Assembly (NCBI GenBank): GCA_009823395.1
Contig: CM020515.1
Coordinates: 12,284,489 to 12,348,488, forward strand
DNA length: 64,000 bases
Source: Thamnaconus septentrionalis
Lineage: Eukaryota > Chordata > Actinopteri > Tetraodontiformes > Monacanthidae
Reading direction: 5' to 3'
Numbering within the stretch: the first letter of the stretch is position 1; each line of letters starts with the position of its first letter. Shown here piece after piece: positions 1 through 9,370 of the stretch. A program made the position numbers and the translations under genes. The notes under the pieces are model-generated. The model did no database searches. It saw only the letters and a list, made by a program, of their open reading frames with translations, and was not told the DNA's origin.

Positions 1-269
1 ATACGTAGATATATGAATGGGGACCAGGGCGTGTGTGTGTGTGTGTGTGTGTGTTGCGCGCGAGCGCGCGCGCGCGCGAGGTGGGGGGAGACTTCCAGTC
101 TCGAGACTTAAGTCATCCAGGACCAGCCAACCAGCTCCTTTGGCTGAATAAGATGCACGATCACCGAATCGCGAGGGGGAGGCGCAACGGGGCCGCGGAG
201 CTGCTGCCGCCGCCGCCGCCGCTGCCGCCGCTCTCTATATCCAGCGGCGCACAGGCGCGCTCAGCTCCA
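1..269 (+). promoter_or_regulatory. pdgfa: CpG-rich promoter region of pdgfa (predicted)
   Basis: The stretch is GC- and CpG-rich. It starts with an alternating purine/pyrimidine tract (GT then CG, about 31-78), continues with a GCC-repeat block (201-233), and has a TATA-like TCTATATCC at 234-242. A start site about 25-35 bases downstream (near 265-275) would give a leader of roughly 640 nt, in line with the long GC-rich leader known for mammalian PDGFA. A GC-rich block directly upstream of a TATA-like box also resembles the mammalian promoter as I remember it. The start site is inferred; no transcript data are available here. Confidence 0.5.
31..78. repeat. (GT)n-(CG)n alternating tract
   Basis: Twelve GT units run into a mostly CG-alternating stretch, with a few interruptions. 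It lies about 160 bases upstream of the TATA-like box of pdgfa. Confidence 0.95.
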
Positions 270-912
270 TTCACTCCGGAGTCCCAGTGAGCAGAGGAGC
301 AGCGCACACTGCTGCCACACTCACTCTCAAACACACACGCACACAACAGGCTCTGGATAGACAAGCCCGGACGTCTTCCCACAGGATCTTCTTGCCTTGG
401 ATTATATTCTTTTCAGGGACATCTTTTTATTCTATATGTAGATTATTATTCTTTTTTCTTTTTTTCTTTTTTAAAGGGAAATCAGATTGTTTCGACTTTA
501 TCGAGATTTTCCTCATAGCGGTTTGGGCGGAGGGGTGTTTTCTCTCTCTTTTTGCGGGGTTAAGGGACAAGTGCAATGCGTGTCAGCAGACCTGTCTCTT
601 GGGATTGCCCCACTTGCGCCTGAAGGAGATCATGCCGAGCTTGTTCCAAGAGGACGCAGCGCGGCGTGAATAAAACTCGCTCCAAAACTTCCCGGTCCCT
701 CCTCTCCCCCACTGCTATTTTTCTTTTATTAATCTAAATTTTGTGGCAGTGAGCAACCGAGTAGCTCCGACACCGACCCCCTCCCACCCCGCGCGCTCTC
801 TCCCCGAGGGGATGGTCGTGGATCCTGCGGGGCCAGGGGCGATCGTGCGGCTCCTATACACACTACAGCGACTTTTCCCCTCGTGCGGACTTGGATCTGA
901 TTTTAAAGGGAG
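270..912 (+). other. pdgfa: 5' UTR of pdgfa with four upstream AUGs
   Basis: This is the leader between the inferred start site and the initiator ATG at 913. It contains exactly four ATGs. One at 436 is followed at once by TAG (a start-stop element). One at 576 opens a 15-codon uORF ending at 623, and one at 632 opens a 13-codon uORF ending at 673. One at 812 opens a 34-codon uORF whose TGA (914-916) overlaps the pdgfa ATG. The leader may be unspliced, as in mammals, but acceptor-like pyrimidine tracts (for example around 405-415) mean an intron cannot be excluded. The 5' end is uncertain. Confidence 0.6.
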
Positions 913-916
913 ATGA
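812..916 (+). CDS. uORF overlapping the pdgfa start codon (34 codons)
   Basis: The ORF opens with an ATG in strong Kozak-like context (G at -3, G at +4), runs 34 sense codons without interruption, and stops at TGA 914-916. That stop shares two bases with the pdgfa ATG at 913-915, forming ATGA. It is out of frame with pdgfa. The peptide resembles nothing I recognise and probably matters only through its effect on translation. The geometry would make pdgfa translation depend on leaky scanning or on reinitiation after termination. The ORF and overlap are read directly; the regulatory role is inferred. Confidence 0.5.
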   Translation: MVVDPAGPGAIVRLLYTLQRLFPSCGLGSDFKGR

Positions 917-972
917 GAGCCACAGTCTGTTTCCTGCTGTGGACGTCGTACCTGCTGCTGGCCGGCTCTGAG
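913..972 (+). CDS. pdgfa: pdgfa coding exon 1: signal peptide
   Basis: This exon encodes residues 1-20 of the PDGF-A precursor: start Met, one Arg, then a hydrophobic Leu-rich core ending LLLAGSE. That is a classical secretory signal peptide of the same length as the human exon 1 product (about 21 residues, also beginning MR and ending in Glu). GAG at 970-972 is followed by the donor GTAAAG at 973. The exon ends in phase 0, which matches the exon 2 acceptor. The start at 913 is the only in-frame ATG giving a signal sequence and has a purine at -3. Confidence 0.88.
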
Positions 973-2199
973 GTAAAGTTAAGCCTGGGCAGTGCCGGGG
1001 TGTAGGGCCGGATAGAAGACTGCGGCTGTGCGGGGTGGGTCACTTCATTTGCGGGTGTTTCTAAACAGCTCCAACCAGACAGAGGAAAGTTTCCCATTTG
1101 ATTTTTGGGGGTGTGATTTTAACACGATTGCGCAGCTATTTAAAGAGAGAGAATGGTTTATTGGAGTAAGCCCAGTGTACACACCCTCCCCCCTCCCCCC
1201 CTATTCGAATCAGGCGTTAGGTAGATTTGCACCGTAGACTTTAGCGCAAACCAGAGAATCGCACCCTGGGACTGAATCAACACAACACCAGACGGATTTC
1301 TGACGCCGCGCGCACGGAACAGCAGACGAACGCATCTGCAACTTGGACGCGTATCGCAGTTATTTTTGGCGTTTGTGCCAAATCTGTGCGTAGCCCGGGC
1401 CAACTGGGCACAAACGTTTTGGTTGGCCGGAGCGCCTTCATGGGAACCGCCGCCGCGGCTGATATAAATAGCCGCTGTTCCTGTAAAGGCTCCACGGGCT
1501 TCTGTCGACTTGACTAGAGGCGCTCTTTTTTTTTTTTTTTGCACAGACCGCAACAAGTGCAAAGTGCGGAGGGAGGGATGCCGCTCCGGCGTGCCAGCCC
1601 CAGTGTCGCAGCAAGCGATTTCCGTAAAGAAAACGTGCGATTCGGGAGAGTTCGCAGGTGTTTCGTATTGGCTGAGTAGCCTCGCGGAGTTAATGCGCAC
1701 CTTTTCTTTCTGCGGCATCCAAATTGGTGCTTTGTCAAAAATGGCCTCGCCTACCAGGTGAAAGCAGTAAGATTTTTCTTTTTTCTTTTTCTTAAATAGC
1801 AGCCATTGAACTGGAAAATGTGCCGAACATACCGACAGAGCCTAATTAAAAATCACGAAGCCATGCAAACACACGCCTCGTCAAGCTAATTAAATTGCAT
1901 GATTTCTCAATGGGGTTCGGCACCACCCTCTCCCCGGGCTGAACAGCTGTAGTTGGCACATCGTTGCAAAACAAAACAAAACAAAAAAAACTACAAAAGA
2001 GGAGGGCTCTTCTTCCTGTTTCACGTCCATGCGCAGCGAGATTTTTTTTTTGTGGTTGTTTGCTTGTTTGTTTGCAGACAAACAACAGTGACACAAACCT
2101 CACTGATCTCTAACATCTCTTAACGCCTCTTGTTTGAACTCCTCCACCCTCCCCTCCAAACCCCCACCAACCCTCTCTGCTACCCCCCCCCCCCTAAAG
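973..2199 (+). other. pdgfa intron 1
   Basis: This 1.2-kb intron runs from GTAAAG to TAAAG, with a C-rich acceptor tract at about 2183-2194. The first 700 bases are CpG-rich and continue the promoter island, with a T14 run near 1526. The rest is AT-richer with A/T homopolymers. No exon or known repeat is recognised; open frames on either strand look accidental. Confidence 0.75.
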
Positions 2200-2296
2200 G
2201 AAGTGGAGTTTCCCCAGGAGCTGATAGACAGGCTGTCGCACAGTGAAATCCACAGCATCAGCGACCTCCAGCGGCTACTGAACATTGACTCCGTAG
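2200..2296 (+). CDS. pdgfa: pdgfa coding exon 2: N-terminal propeptide
   Basis: This 97-nt exon encodes residues 21-52 plus the first base of codon 53. The translation contains [16 protein letters not shown], nearly identical to the human PDGF-A propeptide segment IHSIRDLQRLLEIDSVG, the best conserved part of the PDGF-A/B propeptide. It is preceded by the acceptor AAAG (AG at 2198-2199) and followed by the donor GTAAAT at 2297. Phases 0 in and 1 out match exons 1 and 3. In the family this segment supports folding and dimerisation before cleavage. Confidence 0.94.
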
Positions 2297-2660
2297 GTAA
2301 ATTCTGCCTCTTGATACTTCTCTCATTTTATTTTAAACTTTCGAGTAGCATGTTGTTGATGTAACATTCAGTATTAATAGTGTAATAGCAGAGTAGTACG
2401 CTAAAAAAAAAAAAAACCGGATAAATTACCACTGCGGTTGTTTATAGCTGTTGTGTTTGTGGAATGATCTGTATAGTTAGTCTGTTTGTATCCCTAAAAA
2501 AAAGCAAATACAATAAAAAGGAAATGGGTGCATACATTTTATTCAAAGGTCATGTCTGTCTAAATTAATCATGACCACGGGGGAATCGGGCCCCGCCACC
2601 ATTCTCAACTCAGACAAAGTGAAGCCTGGCGTTATTCATTCATTTTAAGAACTTTGTTAA

Positions 2661-2871
2661 AGGAGCGTGTTTAGCCCTCTGTTTACAGCCTCCTGCTAAA
2701 GCTGCTTTGTGTTAGCATCTAGCTACAACTGAAGCTTAGCTGTGTCTCAATGGCAGGGGCAACACCTGGCTCATGGTGTTGCTGCTAACTGGGGGCAGGT
2801 GCCCGTTGATGTGCCATGCCCTTCATGATGTCACAAAGGGCATAGTTTTCAAGACCATGAAGACCATATCA
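2661..2871. repeat. Possible interspersed repeat, family also at 15281 and 35990
   Basis: The segment TTAGCCCTCTGTTT followed by AGCCTCCTGCT recurs with small changes at 15296-15325 and 36014-36042, and a GTCACAAAGGG motif (2831-2841) recurs near 14297 and 15443. This shows a shared dispersed sequence in three or more places. Ends and class cannot be set from the window. Confidence 0.4.
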
Positions 2872-4309
2872 AACTAATAGAAACCTGAAAGTTTGACTTT
2901 TATGACGTCAGCAGAGTTAATCAATAGACTATTGTTTGGAAAATATTGGTTTTAAAATATTGTTTTTTACATAATATGGGACTTTCAAGGACGTCATATA
3001 CAGTAAAGCAGTCGAAGCCCACGGCTCCTCAAACAAAACTCCAAAGCAATGTGCTGCCTCGGGATCCACGGTGATAACAGCAGCCAGAGCGATAGGCGCT
3101 TCCACCGCGCACATGTGACCGAGGTGGACTTTCACTGGCGGACGCTTATTTGTGCATATTTCTTCAGCTGCCGCAATAAACAGCTTTTTTACAGCCGCTG
3201 GCTGCCACATATGTCGGCCTGTAAACAGAGACAGGTCAGGAGGGTTCCCTCAGCTTCAGGTTCTTCAGAAGGGGGTTGGCGGCGGCGGCGGTGGTGGTGG
3301 GGGGGCCAGACCGCTCCGTCTCCGGCCATCTCAGATTGAGTTACAGGGGCGGCGCTGCAAAGGAGCTGTCTGCCTTCACATGAGCCTGTATTTACACAGG
3401 CTCGGACCATATATCACATTTTTTTTTAGAGCTCTGCCACCGCCTAAAGATTTGCTGATGGAAATAAGTTATTACCAAATTTGCTCTAACCGTCTCCTAA
3501 TGGTCCGAGTTACCTCACTGGTCATAGCCCATTCGTAACCTCAAAACTTTGCGTTGGGCAACGAGGACCGTGACGTGCTCCTCTTATTATGGAGACTTTC
3601 TGACGGACGTATCAATCAGGACCATCCAGTTCACCCGTCGAACCCCACCCAGCTCGCCCGGAACGGATCCCCGCAGCACCTATGGCACGAGAAGAGGCGT
3701 TTCTAATTGAATTAACGTGTCTCCCTTCAAACGGAGGAATGTTTGGCCGGGTAACCGTAGTAGGCTGATTATTATTACGAGGACATAAATCTGTCTGAGG
3801 CCCGGCCTCGGCAGCTCGGCCCGACCCATTAAAAGAGTGTTGACGCCAGCCCGGGGGGTATTTTCAGCGCTTTTGTTGCGACTTGGTCGGGGGACGGTTA
3901 AGGCTAGCGGTGCACGGCGCGGGGAAAAGCTAATTTGAGCTGTTTGGTGAAACCTTTTTTTTTTCACACGTTGGCGCCGGCGACTGATGTCGGCTCATCC
4001 GGGAAACCCGGGATTATTTTTGTTTGCGGGCGACGTTGCTTTAACCTCGTGCAACATTGACGTCTCTGTCGTTGGGATGACGGCCTTATGTAACTCAACC
4101 TGGGATCAGTCAGGGGCTGCAGCATGGGCCCTGGGTAGGTAGCCTCATTCCGAAAAAAAATGAGAAACGCTCAGCAACAGTCAAGTGTCCATCTCAAAAC
4201 CATTTTTAAATCATAATCTCACTGGCTGTGAGATTATTATTAATGATGATTTATTATAGTGTTGCTAACCTGTTTTCATTTTTTTTGGTCGAATGTCCTG
4301 GGCTCTCAA

Positions 4310-4640
4310 CGTAATTCTCGTAAAATCTCCTTCCGTGAGATTTACGATAATTACGTTTGCGATTGTTTGTTTGCCGTCAAGAATGATTGTTATACTTTTC
4401 TCTTTGATTGCTTGTAAAAAAAATATATGGTCTCCTCCTCCGTCCAAACATATCGTGCCATTTTCACTTGAAGTGAACTGTTCACGTAACCCTGTACATC
4501 ACGACCGGTGACGCGTAAATGCAAAAAAAGTGTTTCCATGACACTTTTGCGATGTACCTCTATATGGATACGTCCGAAAAACCACCTCATGAGAGCGACA
4601 AAACCTTTTAGCCACATTTGAGTCGGTGTTCCCTTTTCAT
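4310..4640. mobile_element. Hairpin MITE family, copy A (truncated)
   Basis: It matches internal parts of the copies at 25413 and 39913 over about 330 bases, including TTTGTTTGCCGTCAAGAATG-like and CACTTGAAGTGAACTG segments. It has an internal hairpin (arms 4310-4329 and 4336-4355) but lacks both outer ends of the element. Confidence 0.8.
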
Positions 4641-4754
4641 ATTTTCCGTGCACATGTCCTGCTACAAGGGCGGCATTATTCAAAGGGCTGGGAGTGACAG
4701 ACGAGATGACCCTGCTCAAGTCTACAGATTGGCTGTCTGGCCCCAAAGGTGCTC

Positions 4755-4782
4755 TCTCCTCCTCCTCCTCCTCCTCCTCCTC
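4755..4782. repeat. (CTC)n microsatellite
   Basis: About nine CTC/TCC units in intron 2 of pdgfa. Confidence 0.9.
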
Positions 4783-4934
4783 TTCCCCTCTGGCCTGCTT
4801 GCTCTTGTCTTTCCCAGTTGAAGGACGTTGACAGGAGAAAAGGGAACCCGACTCTCTCTGTGACAGGATGGGCCCGGGTGGAGGGAAGCAGGAGAATCCC
4901 AGAACTCTTCCGACTCACTCCCTCTCTGAAAACG

Positions 4935-4938
<4 letters not shown>

Positions 4939-4992
<54 letters not shown>
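4939..4992. repeat. (TC)27 microsatellite
   Basis: An uninterrupted polypyrimidine dinucleotide array in intron 2, 54 bases long. Confidence 0.97.
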
Positions 4993-4995
<3 letters not shown>

Positions 4996-5278
4996 TCGCC
5001 GGCGTGTTGAGCTGCGACATCCAACGATTCCCGCGGCGCCTTGTATAAAACATTTGTACCTGCCCTGTCACACGCCGCGAAGGACTTTTGCCCCATGACC
5101 TAAAAGTGACACCTAGACAGCTGAGCCATATAACAGGCTGACAATAACGAAACGAGGAGGAGGGAAACCTGCGGAGGCACCCATTACAAACCAGTCAACA
5201 ACCTGCCGCCTGTTTGCGCAAGTGAAGGGAGGAGGAGGGAGGAGTGGAGGCTAGCCTTCAGCTAATGGAGGTGGTGCA

Positions 5279-5313
5279 GGAGGAGGAGGAGGAGGAGGAG
5301 GAGGAGGAGGAGG
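5279..5313. repeat. (GGA)n microsatellite
   Basis: About twelve GGA units in intron 2, within a wider purine-rich stretch from 5226. Confidence 0.93.
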
Positions 5314-6157
5314 GTGATTTACCTGTCACGAAAGCCTGTTCCACGGCGAGTCTCCTGTCCTCTGTCTCTCTCTTGTCTCAGGTTGACGAGGCTCCAGGCA
5401 TGTTATTGCTTCTCAGTCACCTGGAACCAACAAGGGAGTGAACCCCTCACTCCACTTTCCCCCTTCCTCCTCCTCCTCCTCCCTAGAGTGATCATTCTTT
5501 TGTCGTTCCCCCACCTAACCCAATTATTCCCCTGCCTGCTTCACTCCATTTTGCCCTCATGACCCATATTTTCACTCTTCCACAAAAAAGTGTTTGAAGG
5601 AGCTCATTCATGTTCCTCCATCCACACTGAGATCACTGAGATGAACAGACGGATGTCTTGGGTGGAGCAGGTGACCCGCGCGGTGTTAAAAAGGTCATTT
5701 GGTATGAAAGGGAAAAAAAAAAAATCACCCAGCTGTCGCGATGGGACCACCTGCCCAACGGCGTAGGTGTGCATCCGCACGTACGCGACCTCTACCACAC
5801 AGAGCGTGCAAGCGTATATCTGCATATATCTGCGTATATGGCTCCAATCGGCTGATTAGCTCGGGCCCTTTGAGGCGACCGCGGGGGCCCCCGACCCGAC
5901 CCGCTACCGCTGCCGCCCTCCGCCGTTTCCGTCGCGGGGGGACCTTTGGGTTCGGGGTCAGCGGCGCTCGGAGGGACGACTCCTGGACAGCAGCTCACCG
6001 ACTGAGGGGTACGTTTGGTGTTAGCGTGTCGCTGCGCAGGGCCGCGTGTTTTTCCTTTAAAGTAGCCGCCCTGGTGGGCACGGGTGCGCCATTGCGTACC
6101 TGCAGACGTTTCAGATCCACCCACTTAGCAAACACTGGCCCCAGACTCTGTTCCCTC

Positions 6158-6161
<4 letters not shown>

Positions 6162-6220
<59 letters not shown>
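6162..6220. repeat. (AG)n microsatellite, 59 bases
   Basis: A pure polypurine array in intron 2. It produces long but meaningless Arg-Glu and Leu-Ser open frames on the two strands. Confidence 0.97.
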
Positions 6221-6223
<3 letters not shown>

Positions 6224-6796
6224 TGTGAGCAGGCTTTATGGTTTTATTGCTGCTCTGGCACTTCTGCTGTAATCCGCCTCTGTGCCCTGGGTGGGGACCA
6301 AAACAAGTCAGCTTTATCAGATGACCCGTGACTGCGGAATAATTTGAGCCGACTATCTCGGGACGGGAGTTTTTTTTTTGTTTTTTTTCGGGAGCTTTTA
6401 AGGAGCCACTGAACACGTATTTTTCCCCAAAGCGAGGCGAGCGATTGGAAAAGCAAACATTTTCGGGGGCAAATGAGAGACGTGGAAACCGCTAATTACG
6501 TGGCGAGATAATGGCGGCTGAGTACCACCTGTCCAAATGACCACTTTACGTACACCCCCCTCCGCCCCCCACCCTACCCCTCCCACCTGCGTGTGTGTGA
6601 AAGCCGGTCGTTGTATCAAGGAGCTCGCTGACTCACCGCTGCCTCCACGTCTGATTCGTGGGTTGGCAAAAGTTCAGCCAAAAGCTGACGACACAAAGCT
6701 GGCAGTGACACACGGCTCCCAAAAAGAAACCCTGTTTCCTGCCCCCTTACCTCGTGCACTGTGACCCGTTTTCATCGCTCGGTGTCGTCACCGGCG

Positions 6797-6820
6797 GCAG
6801 CAGCAGCAGCAGCAGCAGCA
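6797..6820. repeat. (CAG)8 microsatellite in intron 2
   Basis: A pure CAG array about 300 bases upstream of exon 3, which itself contains a CAG/CAC repeat. Confidence 0.92.
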
Positions 6821-7096
6821 AGAGTCACCTACGCCCGCTGGAAAGAACCCAGGCCTTGTGTGTTACATACGGCTCAAGCCACAAGTGCTGACTTGGTTAC
6901 CTTCTCATTATGGTTGTGGCCGCTAGCCGGCACATCGTCAGTTGTGGGCGGGAGTTTGTAAAACTCGGCAAGTGCGCCGAGGTCATGAGGTCACGACACA
7001 TGTCAAACACGCAAAGAGAATAAAGAACTAAAATCCGCTTTTCTGCTTTTTGTTGGTGTAACATCATTAATACGTCTGCCTTCTGTCTTTGACGAG

Positions 7097-7285
7097 GTAC
7101 GGGAAACGATGTTATCGAGGAGCCGAAGCATCACAAGCTCCACCAGCAGCACCACCAGCAGCAGCACCACCAGCAGCAGCACCACCAGCAGCACCACCTC
7201 CGCCGCGTCCACCACAAGAACCACACTGGTTACTACAATGACCTGAAGAGCTCCCAGCTCCACAGCCGACGCAAGAGGAGCATCG
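7097..7285 (+). CDS. pdgfa: pdgfa coding exon 3: His/Gln-rich propeptide and furin site
   Basis: This 189-nt exon completes codon 53 and encodes residues 54-115. It ends in SRRKRSI, the dibasic proprotein-convertase site (R110-R111-K112-R113) that releases mature PDGF-A, exactly as in human RRKRSI. Upstream, residues 68-86 form a tract of only His and Gln (CAC/CAG codons, 7141-7197), built on an HHQQQ unit. N94-H-T is a possible N-glycosylation site. The exon is much longer than the human one (about 34 codons), mainly through this insertion. The start at 7097 is chosen because AG at 7095-7096 is the acceptor that restores phase after exon 2 and avoids the upstream TGA at 7090. The donor is GTAAGA at 7286. 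Confidence 0.87.
7141..7197 (+). repeat. In-frame CAC/CAG repeat in pdgfa exon 3
   Basis: Nineteen consecutive codons are only CAC (His) or CAG (Gln), arranged around the 15-base unit CACCACCAGCAGCAG. Codon use is almost pure, so the tract is an actual DNA repeat that may vary in length, not merely a His/Gln-rich protein segment. Confidence 0.95.
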
Positions 7286-8475
7286 GTAAGACTTGGCCGG
7301 GGCTGCGTTCCGTCTCACGATCGGGAAGCGTACGCACACATGGCGGCCTATTAAAGTGTCAAGACGGGCTAAAAATAACCCCGTGTATACCTTCAATACG
7401 GGTTCCCGGGAGATGAAGCGGATCACTTTGCACTCATTTCAAACAAAGCTAATCGTTAGTGGCTTTTTATACTGCCTTTTCTGGCGGATTAGAGGCGCCC
7501 TAATGGGGAGATCTAACCCGGCATTTAGGGCAATCAAGGAATCACAGGGAACTACTGTGTGATGTTGACGAGGACGTCTGACACAGAGTCTTTTAATTGG
7601 CCCGAGGCTCCCCCAGATCAGAGGCGCGAGCGAAAACATATCCTCCAGCGCTGAAATTCCAGGCATTCGGGCCTCAAGTTACAGCTCGCCCGCGCGCTCC
7701 CAGTGGGATTTCTTCATAAAACGCCACGCAGTCCGATATCTGATGGAGCGCGTAGCGTGCGACCGTGCCGCGCGTTCTTTCAAAAAAAAAAAATCCTTGC
7801 CAGCGATGAAAGCAACACGGGGGTGAAGTGGCAGGTCGTATTTCATTGTATGCGCACCGTATCATAAGTGTAGGACACTGTTCACCGTTTTGGCAGCCGT
7901 CCACAAAAAGAGCCGCAGTTGGCAGAGCACGTATGAACTTTTTTTGAATTTTACGACATAATGTTATCTCCAACACTGTCGGTCCAACTTTGGGGGAGGG
8001 CGGCATTTGGAGCAAATAAATCTGAAATCAATGCTCCCTTTCCTAGTCTTTTTTTTTTTTTTTTACAATGCACATCAAGGTCAGAAGCCACTATTAGATT
8101 TCCAAAGCGGTGGATGTTTAGGTCCGCTGGCCCGGTCGCGGTGCATTAGAGCGCCAGCGAGAGCTCTGAACAAAGGAGTCGATCCCAAGGATCCTCGGCT
8201 TTGCAGTGAGATCACATTTTTGGATCGGCCGTCTTTCCCAACAGCCTTTTTTGAGGAGGTTTTTGGACAGCATCTGAGGTGAGACAGAGCTGCTCCCACG
8301 TTGAGTGAGTCATAGAATTAAGAAAGGAAAAAAAAAAGGTGAAGGAATGTGCTGCAGCAGCGTCAGCTCGTGTTATGGCGAGGCCGGGTGGGTTGGTGGC
8401 GGTGGGCCGAACTGCGTCACCCAACACTCAATCTTGACCGGGCTCCACCCGCTCTGTCCTGCTCTCGTCCCCCAG
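7286..8475 (+). other. pdgfa intron 3
   Basis: This 1.2-kb intron has donor GTAAGA and a pyrimidine-rich acceptor ending CCCCCAG (8469-8475). It has several homopolymer runs (A11 near 7783, T near 8049, A near 8330) and no recognised repeat family, RNA gene or exon. Confidence 0.75.
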
Positions 8476-8666
8476 TGGAGGAGGCGGTCCCGGCGGTGTG
8501 CAAGACGCGGACCGTGATCTACGAGATCCCCAGGAGCCAGGTGGACCCCACGTCTGCCAACTTCCTCATATGGCCGCCGTGCGTGGAGGTGAAGCGCTGC
8601 ACAGGCTGCTGCAACACCAGCAACATGCGCTGCACCCCGTCGCGCAAGCACCACCGCACCGTTAAG
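8476..8666 (+). CDS. pdgfa: pdgfa coding exon 4: core of the PDGF/VEGF cystine-knot domain
   Basis: This 191-nt exon encodes residues 116-179. The translation is almost identical to human PDGF-A from [18 protein letters not shown] through [17 protein letters not shown] to [13 protein letters not shown]. It carries six of the eight conserved cysteines (C124, C151, C157, C160, C161, C168), which form the knot and the inter-chain disulfides of the secreted dimer. N162-T-S is the conserved N-glycosylation site. The mature protein binds and dimerises PDGF receptor alpha. The acceptor is CCCCCAG and the donor GTAAGC at 8667; phases fit exons 3 and 5. This is the strongest identification in the window. 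Confidence 0.99.
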
Positions 8667-8678
8667 GTAAGCTGGTGC

Positions 8679-8682
<4 letters not shown>

Positions 8683-8718
<36 letters not shown>
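8683..8718. repeat. (AC)n microsatellite beside exon 4
   Basis: A 36-base AC array starting only 17 bases after the exon 4 donor. Intronic CA arrays this close to a donor can modulate splicing in other genes; here that is only a possibility. Confidence 0.95.
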
Positions 8719-8723
<5 letters not shown>

Positions 8724-8795
8724 AAAAGCAGCACACACCCTCTTGCATGTGTTAGAAGTTGATGACCTTGCACACTGTACATCAGCATATTCAAG

Positions 8796-9077
8796 GGCTG
8801 CGTTCAGACTGCAGGAGAATCTGATTCAAATCAGATTCGCCTCTAGATGATAGAGTGACATCACAGACAGTCAAAACCGATTGGTGTGTTTGGAGCTGTT
8901 CAGACTGAGACGCATCTGTCCAAATGCGATTTGAAACGACCTCCCGAAGGTGGTTTCAATCTGTTTTGCAAAAATCGTATTTCAGGTGATTTGTGACTGT
9001 TCAGACTACAAAAGAGCCATCCGGTTTCAATCTGGACGGGCTGAAAATCAGATTTCTGTTGGCAGTCTGAACGAGGC
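8796..9077. mobile_element. 282-bp MITE in intron 4
   Basis: The ends form inverted repeats: CGTTCAGACTGC at 8801-8812 and its exact complement GCAGTCTGAACG at 9062-9073. The flanks share TCAAG (8791-8795 and 9078-9082), a possible 5-bp target duplication. Internally it is AATCAGATT-rich, with repeated GTTCAGACT motifs (8900 and 9000) and no open frame. This fits a non-autonomous DNA transposon; the superfamily is not assigned. Confidence 0.8.
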
Positions 9078-9104
9078 TCAAGCCAAATCCAAATGGCTTA
9101 TGGC

Positions 9105-9370
9105 AGCTCTTCTAAGAGGTATAGACTAATATGTGAGTGTGATATTGAAATAAACAAACAACAAGCATGCACACGCACACACAAAACATACAAACACTAT
9201 CGCGTGTGTCAGAAGACGTTGATGACCTCACACACAGCACATCAACATCCTTCACATCAACAGGCTTACACAGCAGCCCATCTGAGGGTCTTATTTTACC
9301 TTCCAATGTACAGACTGAGTCATTTGTGCGATATTGAAATGAACACACAGCCGTGCGCAGCTGCAAAATT
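9105..9370. repeat. Diverged tandem duplication next to the MITE
   Basis: GATATTGAAATAAAC (9141-9155) recurs as GATATTGAAATGAAC (9330-9344) with matching context. GAAGACGTTGATGACCTC near 9212 resembles GAAGTTGATGACCTTG at 8755, on the other side of the MITE. This suggests an old duplication of about 190 bases or more, later split by the insertion. The extent is approximate. Confidence 0.45.

Larger units (their letters stand above)
2297..7096 (+). other. pdgfa intron 2
   Basis: This 4.8-kb intron runs from GTAAAT to GACGAG. It holds a repeat-like stretch around 2661-2871, a truncated copy of a hairpin MITE (4310-4640), and CTC, CT, GGA, GA and CAG microsatellites. A perfect 8-bp inverted repeat (GAGCCTGT/ACAGGCTC, 3382-3403) lies in an otherwise unique part. 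An open frame of about 196 codons at 5741-6331 runs through the GA microsatellite and looks accidental. No further exon is recognised. Confidence 0.75.

Noticed and set aside
1158..1718. 186-codon open frame on the minus strand
   Set aside because: It lies in CpG-rich intron 1, contains a Lys run from the T14 tract, begins without a supported start and resembles no known protein.
5741..6331. 196-codon open frame on the plus strand in intron 2
   Set aside because: It is Arg-rich from GC-rich DNA and passes through the GA microsatellite as an Arg-Glu repeat; no splice or protein support.
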